Below, in pieces: positions 1 to 6,187 of a stretch of 7,356 bases of DNA; positions within the stretch are counted from its first letter, which is position 1, and each line of letters opens with the position of its first letter. The notes under the pieces are model-generated. The model was not told the DNA's origin and made no database searches. It saw nothing but the letters and a program-made list of their open reading frames with translations. The translations under genes and the position numbers were made by a program. The stretch lies in NCBI GenBank assembly GCA_047620505.1, contig JBLHKS010000299.1, forward strand, positions 1 to 7,356. Direction: 5' to 3'. Source of the DNA: JBLHKS01 sp047620505. Its GTDB lineage: Bacteria; Verrucomicrobiota; Verrucomicrobiia; Verrucomicrobiales; DEV007.

Positions 1-195
1 GAAGCGAGCCGATCTAGAAATACGTTCGGACTGGCATGCCGCGCCTGAGCCTCGGCTGATTACAGAGAGTAGCAGTGGCAAATCTTCCAGATCGTCTGAA
101 ATATCGACCGATAAATCGAACTTGGCATAGGGATTATCGGCGGGTCATCTCTTTGGTGATCCGATTTGCCGCCGGATTTCGCATGAGTCGATTGA
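1..195. other. Leader region without a convincing gene; possible tail of an upstream gene
   Basis: No start-to-stop gene is supported here. On the + strand the frame beginning at base 2 is open from the window edge to a TAG at 128-130, giving 42 residues that end in a serine-rich, low-complexity stretch. It could be the C-terminus of an upstream gene, but nothing in it is recognisable and a chance open frame of this size is common. The last 25-45 bases hold the first copy of the start-codon repeat described separately. No clear -35/-10 pair and no terminator hairpin with a T-run was seen. Confidence 0.3.
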
Positions 196-201
196 ATGAA
201 A
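157..201 (+). repeat. Start-codon repeat, copy 1 (core 171-201)
   Basis: The 31-base core at 171-201 matches 1779-1809 at 30 of 31 positions; the single difference is A183 versus T1791. The core runs from GCCGGATTTCGC through GAGTCGATTGAATGAAA, and its terminal ATG (196-198) is the start codon of the acyltransferase. A TGATCC block (157-162) sits 8 bases before the core here and also before the second copy, so the similarity may extend to 45 bases, with a diverged 8-base spacer. The core supplies the translation initiation region; it contains only a weak GAG about 8 bases before the start and no strong Shine-Dalgarno sequence. It may be a shared regulatory leader or the trace of a duplication. 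Confidence 0.8.
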
Positions 202-1767
202 CCGTCAATCGCTCTCCCGCCCAACCATTCGTCGGAACGCTTCCACGCTCTCGATGCCTCGCGCGCCTTTGCCCTGCTCCTTGGCGTCATTTTTCACGGA
301 GCCTGGTTTTACACCCTCCAGCCAACCGGAACCGGCGTGAAAGACGTCAGCGCGAATCACGCCTTCAGCTGGTTCTTTCACGCTTCGCATACCTTCCGGA
401 TGCAGCTGTTCTTCCTCATCGCCGGATTCTTTGCACGGCTGGTTTGCGAGCGCCGCGGAGTGAGACGCTTCATCCAAAACCGGCTCATCCGGATCGGCGT
501 GCCGCTTCTAATTGGCTGGTTCATTCTCTTTCCCGCCTTGGTCATGGTCTGGATCTGGGGGAAGAACCTCTCTGGCCAAAACCCGGTCGCTCTCCCGCCT
601 TTCGCGACCGTGCTCGGCCTGTTCGAAAGCGGAAAGATCTTCGTGGATCGAAGCAACGGCGGAGCGTTTGGCTTTGGCCATCTCTGGTTTCTTTACTACC
701 TGCTCATCCTTTGCGCGATCACTCTGACGGGCAGGACGATCCTTCTTCGCACGCCATTGAGTCGGGAGTCAGTTCTCGCCCAGTTTGACCGGTTTGTCAG
801 GTTCCTCACTGCCTCTCCGGCAGGCGCTCTCGTTCTGGCGCTTTTGCTCACGCCTGTGATCTGGAGCATGACCGGGTGGCTCGGCATCGACACTCCGAAC
901 CAGAGCCAGAAGCCGGCCCTCAGGGTTGTTGTCGCCTACCTCGCGTTCTTTCTGTTAGGGTGGTTCGTACAACGTCAATCCTGCCATCCTGGAGTCTTGT
1001 TCCGGCAATGGCGGTTCTATCTGAGCGCCGGACTGATCGCTTCAGTAGGGCTCTACATCTTTCACAACGAATTCCACTCCAAACATCCGGATCACCCGCG
1101 TCATTCACTGAGCTATCCCGAGATCGAGGACTGGTCGGCGTTCCAAGCCAGCCTTACCGCAGACTCAGCAGCTGCTGAAGCACAGAGGCAGCTTTGGTCC
1201 GCGTTCCATCCGAGGGTTAAAGACTACATCGAGACGGAGAACACGACCTTTGGTCAACGCATGGCGATCCTGACGGCGGTCAACAAGGAACTGACCAATC
1301 GAGAAGCGCTCCCACTCCACCTTCGCGGTTTCGGGTCGGGAAATTTGCCGGATGTCCGCTGGTACTGGTCGACGAAGCTGGCTTTCTCTGCGCTCTACTC
1401 GGTTGTGATGGTCTTTCTGGTCTACGGCTGCCTCGGCGCGTTTCAGGCGATGTGTCAAGGTTTCAGCCCAATCTGGCGCTACCTCGCCGACTCGTCTTAC
1501 TGGGTTTATCTCCTCCACCTCCCTCTTCTGCCGGCGATCGAGACCCTGGTCTTCGATTGGCCGGTCACGGCCTGGATCAAACTTCCCACGATCTGCGTAG
1601 TCAGCCTGGCGATCCTCTACGCGTCCTATCACTACCTCGTGCGCTCCACCTTCGTTGGCCGGTTTCTCAATGGTCGAGCCTATGCTTTTCACTGGAACCC
1701 ACTTCATGCGTTGAAGGTGAATTCGCCGCCGAACCCAACGGTGAAAGCGATTCCGTCAATTCGATGA
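196..1767 (+). CDS. Acyltransferase-3 family integral membrane protein (OpgC-like)
   Basis: This 523-residue membrane protein most likely transfers an acyl (acetyl or succinyl) group to a cell-envelope glycan or similar acceptor, as OpgC-type members do; the acceptor cannot be told from sequence. About ten hydrophobic helices are visible, near residues 20-40, 66-84, 98-122, 161-180, 207-225, 239-258, 272-290, 394-415, 432-450 and 458-480. Family hallmarks are LDASRAFALLLG with His34 in the first helix, FRMQLFFLIAGFF at 67-79, HLWFLYYLL at 162-170, and SYWVYLLHLPL near the C-terminus. A hydrophilic insert of about 95 residues (291-385) lies between helices seven and eight. The ATG at 196 is preferred because the family N-terminus begins at once after it, and because the next gene starts at the same place in the same repeat. 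An ATG at 183 is in another frame. The stop lies 36 bases before the kinase gene, so co-transcription is plausible. Confidence 0.85.
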   Translation: MKPSIALPPNHSSERFHALDASRAFALLLGVIFHGAWFYTLQPTGTGVKDVSANHAFSWFFHASHTFRMQLFFLIAGFFARLVCERRGVRRFIQNRLIRIGVPLLIGWFILFPALVMVWIWGKNLSGQNPVALPPFATVLGLFESGKIFVDRSNGGAFGFGHLWFLYYLLILCAITLTGRTILLRTPLSRESVLAQFDRFVRFLTASPAGALVLALLLTPVIWSMTGWLGIDTPNQSQKPALRVVVAYLAFFLLGWFVQRQSCHPGVLFRQWRFYLSAGLIASVGLYIFHNEFHSKHPDHPRHSLSYPEIEDWSAFQASLTADSAAAEAQRQLWSAFHPRVKDYIETENTTFGQRMAILTAVNKELTNREALPLHLRGFGSGNLPDVRWYWSTKLAFSALYSVVMVFLVYGCLGAFQAMCQGFSPIWRYLADSSYWVYLLHLPLLPAIETLVFDWPVTAWIKLPTICVVSLAILYASYHYLVRSTFVGRFLNGRAYAFHWNPLHALKVNSPPNPTVKAIPSIR

Positions 1768-1809
1768 TCCTTTTGATTGCCGGATTTCGCTTGAGTCGAT
1801 TGAATGAAA
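1765..1809 (+). repeat. Start-codon repeat, copy 2 (core 1779-1809)
   Basis: Second copy of the sequence at 157-201. The core 1779-1809 is 30/31 identical to 171-201 and contains the ATG (1804-1806) of the kinase gene. Its TGATCC block (1765-1770) begins with the TGA stop codon of the acyltransferase, so this copy fills the whole 36-base gap between the two genes. In addition, an 8-base CCGTCAAT lies directly after copy 1 (202-209) and shortly before copy 2 (1753-1760); this may be coincidence. No convincing sigma-70 promoter is common to both copies: a TTGATT at 1773-1778 is absent from copy 1. Confidence 0.8.
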
Positions 1810-4800
1810 ACGTTGATGACTCCTCCTCCCCAGAAATCTCCGGAGACGATTTTCGAAGATGCCCTGACCCGCTCCCCGGAAGATCGCGGTGCATTCCTTG
1901 CCGATGCCTGCGGTGAGAACGCCGATCTCGCCGCCGAAGTGAGAGCGATGCTCGATGCTCACCGGGAGATGCCGTCGGACTTTCTCGCTGTCACCGAGAT
2001 GATGATCAAGGAAGCGCCGGGCGCGCAGACCCCAGCAGCTGCTGAGCGGATGGGTGATAGAATTGACCGCTACAAGTTGCTGCAGCAAATAGGCGAGGGC
2101 GGATTCGGGACGGTCTGGATGGCGGAGCAGGTGGAGCCCGTGTCGCGGCGCGTCGCGCTGAAGATCATCAAGCTCGGGATGGACACCAACGAAGTTGTGG
2201 TGCGCTTCGAAGTCGAACGTCAGGCGCTGGCGATGATGGATCACCCTAACATTGCCAAAGTTTTCGACGCCGGAGCCACGGACAAGGGGCGGCCGTTTTT
2301 TGTGATGGAGTTGGTCAAGGGGATCTCGATCACTGAGTATTGCGATGAAGCTAAGCTTGGGAGCCGCGAGCGGCTGGAGCTGTTTGGCGACGTCTGCCAG
2401 GCGATCAACCACGCGCATCAAAAGGGCGTCATCCACCGTGACATCAAGCCATCGAATGTGATGGTGACGATGCATGGCGATAAGCCAGTTGTGAAGGTGA
2501 TCGACTTCGGGATCGCCAAGGCGACGCAGTCGAAACTCACCGAGAAGACGCTTTTCACCCGGTTCGAGCAATTCATGGGCACGCCGGTTTACATGTCCCC
2601 TGAGCAGGCGGCGATGAGCGGGTTGGATCTCGACACCCGCAGCGACATCTACGCCTTAGGCGTTCTTCTCTACGAATTGCTCACCGGAAAGCCTCCTTTC
2701 GACGCTAAGACACTGGCCACCGCCGGATACGAGGAGATGCGCCGGATTATCTGTGAAAAGGAGCCGCCTAAGCCCTCGTCTCGCCTCAGCACGATGGCGG
2801 AAGTCGAGAGGATCTCGGTCGCAAAGGCGCGGCAGATTGCGCCGGAGAAGGTGGGCAAGTTAGTGGCCTCGGATCTGGATTGGATCGTGATGAAAGCGAT
2901 CGACAAAGATCGGGCCCGTCGCTACGAAACTGCAAATGGCCTCGCGCTCGACATTCGCCGATTCCTCGCCGACGAAGCCGTCAGCGCGACGCCACCGAGT
3001 GCTGGCTACCGCTTCGGCAAGTTCGCAAAGCGCAACCGAACTGCGCTTAGCGTTGCGGCAGGAATCGCCGTGGTGCTGGCGATGGCGACCATAGTAAGCC
3101 TGTGGCAGGCCGCCGTCGCGCGGAAGGCGCGCTTTGCCGAAGAAAGCCAGAAAATTGCAGCTCAAGCCGAGGCTACACGCGCCAATTACGCGGAAGAAGA
3201 GGCGACCCGACAGAAACTGCTCGCCCGGCAACGAGCCTATGCCGCGGATCTTCTCCTTTGTCAGAAGGCGCTGGAAGGAAACAATCTGAGGGAGGCGCGT
3301 CAACTGCTCAACCGCCAGCGTCCCGATGAAGGCGAGGAGGACCTGCGCGGGTGGGAGTGGAGGCGGCTCTGGGCCGATTGCCAATCGGACGCCTTGTATG
3401 AACTCGGCGAACACGAGAACCGGGTCTTGAAGGCAGTTTTTGCGAACGGTGGGAAAACGGTTGTGACCTTCCAGGATGGGGGCCTCGTCCGTCGCTGGAA
3501 TCTGGACACTCGCGAGGGAGTCACGCTTCAGGAAAGTCCCGATGCAGGGACGCTTACCTCCAATTCCAATTACCTGTGCGTGTCCGAGGATGGCAATTGG
3601 ATCGCCGCGGAAGGAAAAGACGGAGACGATTTCTACATCCGGGTCTGGGACGCAACTTTGCAGGCCCCGTCGCGAACGGTGTCGCTCGGAGAAGAGAAAG
3701 CCTCCGCGATCGCGATCTCGCCGGACGGCGCCACCGTTGCCGCGCTCATGGTTTTTGAGAACGCCGCCCGGGTTTGGGACGTCGTGTCGGGGAAAGAAAT
3801 CACTGAGCCGATTCCCTTGGGCTCCGGGACCGAGAGTGTAGGACGTGGAATAATAGGGGCCATCGGGTTTTCCCAGAATGGCGAGCTGTTGGCCGTTGGC
3901 GACCATCTTGGTAAAGTGCGCATTATCAACATCGCAGACTGGACATCGGCAGGTGATTTCGTCACCGGAAGCGGTATCGGGAGCGGAGCTATGACTCTCG
4001 ATTTTTCGCCGGACGGCCGCCTTCTTGCCTGCGGGAGCGGAATGGTGGATCCGCGAATCCAGGTCTGGGACGTGGAGAAGGGCGAGATCCGACAGGTGCT
4101 GTTCGGACACGCGGGTTATATCGCTGGATTGGCCTTCTCCTCGCCTGAAGGCAGTCTCCTGGCGTCGGCGAGCGCAGATCAAACGATCAAACTCTGGGAT
4201 ACCGAAACCTGGGAAGAACGCGCCACGCTGCGGGGCCACACAGATGAAGTCTGGTCCGTGGACTTTTCACCGAACGGAGAAAAGCTTATCAGCAGCGGCA
4301 AAGATCGCCGGGTTCAAGTCTGGGCGACCGTCAATCTGCTGGAGCGCGACGGAATCACTCTCCGTTTCCCGGATCCCGCCACTCATTTCGACGTGGCTCC
4401 CGATGGAAAAAGTTTTGTGGTGGTTTCGGAAGGCGCTGTGAAATTGACCGGTGCTGCGAGCCGCACAGTCCCGGAAGAGTTGGGAACGAACATCGAAGCG
4501 GCATTCTGGGTGGCTCCCGATGAGATCGTCACCGGATCGAAGGAACCTTTCGAAATCAAGATATGGAATCTCGATTCCAATCGCATCGAATCGTTTCCAA
4601 TCGCTCCCGGATCCGTCTCTGGAGAGGTTAACTTTAGCTACCACCCCGTCTCCCGAATCCTCGTCGCCGGAATGCCTCATGCGGACTCCGAGGAAATGAC
4701 CGTCATCCGCTGGGATGTGGACACGCGCCGTGAGGTCTCATCCATTGTCCTCCCGGCAAAACGTTCGATCCTCTCGCAGGATGGAAAGAGGTTCGCGTCG

Positions 4801-5295
4801 CACGATTGGACTTCCGTGGACGTCTACGATCTCACAAACGGCGATCATCTTGCGTCTTTCGAGTTCAGCACAAAGGGTGGAATCCAAGGCATGGCGCTTT
4901 CCCCGGACGGGAAACAACTGGCGGTCGCCACGAGAGACGATCCAAAGATCATGATCTGGGACGTCGACACCAGGCAGCTGGTAACCACCCTTAACGGACA
5001 CAACCTCGTGATCCTGAGCCTCGCTTACTCGCACGACGGAACTCGGTTACTCAGTTCCGCCCTCGGCGGCGAACCGATGAAGCTCTGGGACACCCGCATC
5101 TGGGAAGAGGTCAGCCGCTTCGAGCCCCGGCTCAAAAATTTCGTTTTCAGGCCGCAGTTTCTCTCCGACGGGTCCACCATCAAGGCGCGAGAGGTCCCCT
5201 ACGGGAAGGGACCGGACGATGCGTCTTTCCGTCTCTGGCGCGCGCCGACGTGGGAGGAGATCGCGGAGGCGGAAGCGAAGGGAAGCTGGCAATGA
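1804..5295 (+). CDS. Transmembrane serine/threonine protein kinase with double WD40 propeller sensor
   Basis: An 1163-residue Hanks-type (PknB-like) receptor kinase. Residues 12-55 form the acidic helical N-terminal segment often seen in verrucomicrobial, planctomycete and acidobacterial kinases. The kinase domain covers about 88-390 and looks active: glycine loop GEGGFG 97-102, VALK with Lys120, probable helix-C Glu138, HRDIKPSN 211-218 (Asp213, Lys215, Asn218), DFG 234-236, SPE 265-267, Asp281. It is an RD kinase, so activation-loop phosphorylation is likely. One hydrophobic span at about 413-436 is followed by an Ala/Glu/Arg-rich helical, probably coiled-coil linker (437-480). From about 530 to 1150 there are 14 WD40-like repeats, consistent with two seven-bladed propellers, presumably outside the cytoplasm. 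The start at 1804 lies in the repeat shared with the preceding gene; Met5 (1816) is an alternative. The stop overlaps the start of the ECF sigma gene, which is its likely output. The signal it senses is unknown. Confidence 0.93.
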   Translation: MKTLMTPPPQKSPETIFEDALTRSPEDRGAFLADACGENADLAAEVRAMLDAHREMPSDFLAVTEMMIKEAPGAQTPAAAERMGDRIDRYKLLQQIGEGGFGTVWMAEQVEPVSRRVALKIIKLGMDTNEVVVRFEVERQALAMMDHPNIAKVFDAGATDKGRPFFVMELVKGISITEYCDEAKLGSRERLELFGDVCQAINHAHQKGVIHRDIKPSNVMVTMHGDKPVVKVIDFGIAKATQSKLTEKTLFTRFEQFMGTPVYMSPEQAAMSGLDLDTRSDIYALGVLLYELLTGKPPFDAKTLATAGYEEMRRIICEKEPPKPSSRLSTMAEVERISVAKARQIAPEKVGKLVASDLDWIVMKAIDKDRARRYETANGLALDIRRFLADEAVSATPPSAGYRFGKFAKRNRTALSVAAGIAVVLAMATIVSLWQAAVARKARFAEESQKIAAQAEATRANYAEEEATRQKLLARQRAYAADLLLCQKALEGNNLREARQLLNRQRPDEGEEDLRGWEWRRLWADCQSDALYELGEHENRVLKAVFANGGKTVVTFQDGGLVRRWNLDTREGVTLQESPDAGTLTSNSNYLCVSEDGNWIAAEGKDGDDFYIRVWDATLQAPSRTVSLGEEKASAIAISPDGATVAALMVFENAARVWDVVSGKEITEPIPLGSGTESVGRGIIGAIGFSQNGELLAVGDHLGKVRIINIADWTSAGDFVTGSGIGSGAMTLDFSPDGRLLACGSGMVDPRIQVWDVEKGEIRQVLFGHAGYIAGLAFSSPEGSLLASASADQTIKLWDTETWEERATLRGHTDEVWSVDFSPNGEKLISSGKDRRVQVWATVNLLERDGITLRFPDPATHFDVAPDGKSFVVVSEGAVKLTGAASRTVPEELGTNIEAAFWVAPDEIVTGSKEPFEIKIWNLDSNRIESFPIAPGSVSGEVNFSYHPVSRILVAGMPHADSEEMTVIRWDVDTRREVSSIVLPAKRSILSQDGKRFASHDWTSVDVYDLTNGDHLASFEFSTKGGIQGMALSPDGKQLAVATRDDPKIMIWDVDTRQLVTTLNGHNLVILSLAYSHDGTRLLSSALGGEPMKLWDTRIWEEVSRFEPRLKNFVFRPQFLSDGSTIKAREVPYGKGPDDASFRLWRAPTWEEIAEAEAKGSWQ
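5278..5284 (+). promoter_or_regulatory. Ribosome binding site of the ECF sigma gene
   Basis: A purine-rich AAGGGAA lies inside the last codons of the kinase gene, with its GGGA ending 8 bases before the ATG at 5292. This supports the 5292 start over an in-frame ATG at 5250, which would run 46 bases into the kinase coding sequence. It is the best Shine-Dalgarno match in the window. Confidence 0.6.
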
Positions 5296-5846
5296 ACGAG
5301 ATCACGCGCCTGCTCGAAGCAATCCAGGACGGTGATTCCTCGCCCGATGCTGAACTGATTGGACAGGTCTACGCGGAGTTGCGGCGAGTCGCCCGCTCGA
5401 AGATGGCGCGCGAGCAACCGGGGCAGACGCTGCAGGCAACCGCGCTCGTCCACGAAGCCTGGATGCGTCTCGGCGATCAGCGGTTTGAAAACCGGGCCCA
5501 CTTTTTCAAGGCCGCCGCAGAGGCCATGCGCCGGATTCTCATCGACCGCGCGCGCCGCAAACTCGCCGCCCGGCATGGAGGAGGGGCTGAGCATGTTGAT
5601 CTGGATCAGGTGGAGATTGCCGTGCCTGAGAAGCAAGACGAGCAGCTGCTGGCCGTTCATGAAGCTCTCGATGATCTCGCTGAGCACGACGCCCGAAAAG
5701 CTGAGCTGGTCAAATTGCGCTACTTCGTCGGTTTCACCATTGACGAAACTGCTGAAGTGCTGGATGTCTCCTCGGCGACTGCCAAGCGAGATTGGACCTA
5801 CGCGCGGACTTGGCTGTATCGAAAGATTGCTTCGATGCGGCCGTAG
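5292..5846 (+). CDS. ECF-type RNA polymerase sigma factor, kinase-linked
   Basis: A 184-residue sigma-70 family protein of the ECF type (regions 2 and 4 only), which directs RNA polymerase to a specific set of promoters. Region 2 lies at about 18-92, with the TLQATALVHEAWMRL segment (46-60) and FFKAAAEAMRRILIDRARRK (71-90) characteristic of the group found beside Ser/Thr kinases in Verrucomicrobiota, Planctomycetota and Acidobacteriota (TIGR02999-like). Region 4 lies at about 115-178, with a helix-turn-helix around 147-170 (FTIDETAEVLDVSSATAKRDW). The ATG overlaps the kinase TGA as ATGA, which implies coupled translation and near-equal dosage. An in-frame ATG 42 bases upstream is less likely because it lacks this context. 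No anti-sigma factor gene is adjacent, and phosphorylation by the kinase is the likely switch (inference from kinase-linked ECF groups). Target promoters are unknown. Confidence 0.92.
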   Translation: MNEITRLLEAIQDGDSSPDAELIGQVYAELRRVARSKMAREQPGQTLQATALVHEAWMRLGDQRFENRAHFFKAAAEAMRRILIDRARRKLAARHGGGAEHVDLDQVEIAVPEKQDEQLLAVHEALDDLAEHDARKAELVKLRYFVGFTIDETAEVLDVSSATAKRDWTYARTWLYRKIASMRP

Positions 5847-5884
5847 ATTTCGCGAATAGGTTCCATTTTTCAGACCATAGCTCA

Positions 5885-5912
5885 ACTCGGCCAGCCTGAC
5901 TCGGCCCGGCTC
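5885..5912 (+). repeat. Imperfect 14-base tandem repeat
   Basis: Two adjacent 14-base units, ACTCGGCCAGCCTG and ACTCGGCCCGGCTC, agree at 11 of 14 positions, 38 bases after the sigma stop. A short sequence this rich in C and G could repeat by chance. It has no obvious stem and no T-run. Confidence 0.4.
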
Positions 5913-5968
5913 AGCCATTTCCCTTCATCCGTCTACTTTAACGACCCCTAAAATGAACTGACCGCAGA

Positions 5969-5992
5969 ACCCAGCCCCCGCAGCAGCTGGGT
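5969..5992. other. Hairpin 1 in the intergenic region
   Basis: ACCCAGC (5969-5975) is the exact reverse complement of GCTGGGT (5986-5992), with a 10-base loop. A competing exact 6-bp pairing, CTGACC (5958-5963) with GGTCAG (5990-5995), shares bases 5990-5992, so the two folds exclude each other. There is no T-run after it, so it is not a typical intrinsic terminator. Confidence 0.45.
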
Positions 5993-6029
5993 CAGCCGCC
6001 ATACTTTCGTACCACGGAAGCGCAATGCA

Positions 6030-6051
6030 GGCGCTGGTGGATTTCAGCGCC
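6030..6051. other. Hairpin 2 in the intergenic region
   Basis: GGCGCTG (6030-6036) is the exact reverse complement of CAGCGCC (6045-6051), around an 8-base loop; a G-T wobble (6037/6044) could add one pair on the inside. The stem is GC-rich and should be stable in RNA. The sequence after it is not T-rich on either strand. Confidence 0.5.
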
Positions 6052-6114
6052 GTGCGACGGTCAAGATGCCGGGATTTTCGGATGGATGTCTTTCGAGAAG
6101 AGTCCTGCCAAGCT

Positions 6115-6145
6115 CGTAAGCAATTCCGTTTTTCTGTTGCTTGCG
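6115..6145. other. Hairpin 3 in the probable 5' leader of the exported-protein gene
   Basis: CGTAAGCAA (6115-6123) pairs with TTGCTTGCG (6137-6145) over nine pairs, one of them a T-G wobble, around a 13-base T-rich loop. It ends 42 bases before the ATG at 6188. It may be part of the mRNA leader or the edge of an interspersed element. The T-run is in the loop, not after the stem, which argues against a terminator. Confidence 0.45.
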
Positions 6146-6187
6146 TGTTTGAAAGGACGAAACCGAAGACCTGACAAAAACGCAAAC

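Larger units (their letters stand above)
5847..6187. other. 341-base intergenic region with hairpins; no gene supported
   Basis: This stretch separates the sigma factor from the exported-protein operon. A C-rich segment with an imperfect 14-base tandem repeat comes first, followed by three inverted repeats able to form hairpins. None is followed by a T-run, so no intrinsic terminator is called for the kinase-sigma operon, although transcription probably ends somewhere here. Open frames on the minus strand cross the region but carry no recognisable domain. An in-frame extension of the next gene to an ATG at 6086 would add 34 residues ahead of a good signal peptide and is considered unlikely. 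A promoter for the next gene should lie here, but no motif is convincing. Confidence 0.6.

Noticed and set aside
171..201. CRISPR-like repeat, because the core ends in GATTGAATGAAA
   Set aside because: Only two copies exist, 1.6 kb apart, each overlapping a start codon, with no spacer array and no cas gene.
183..788. Overlapping + strand frame starting at an ATG inside repeat copy 1, about 200 residues
   Set aside because: It is out of frame with a well-supported acyltransferase, is Arg/Pro/Ser-rich as expected from reading a GC-rich gene in another frame, and has no domain. The matching position in copy 2 has TTG and gives only a short frame ending at 1916.
1773..1801. Sigma-70 promoter (TTGATT, 17 bases, TCGATT) ahead of the kinase
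   Set aside because: The -10 match is poor, and the -35-like element is missing from the otherwise matching copy 1, so it does not explain the repeat.
2860..4239. 459-residue open frame on the minus strand
   Set aside because: It lies wholly opposite the kinase gene, whose domain motifs are continuous through this region. The translation shows no recognisable motif and is a codon-bias shadow.
5199..5918. 239-residue open frame on the minus strand
   Set aside because: It lies opposite the sigma factor, whose family motifs are intact. No domain and no start context.
5969..6051. Intrinsic terminator of the kinase-sigma operon
   Set aside because: The stems are good but no T-run follows on the + strand, and none follows on the minus strand either.
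6086..6187. N-terminal extension of the exported protein to ATG 6086
   Set aside because: It would put 34 residues, including a basic patch, before a textbook signal peptide starting at 6188, and it would run through hairpin 3.
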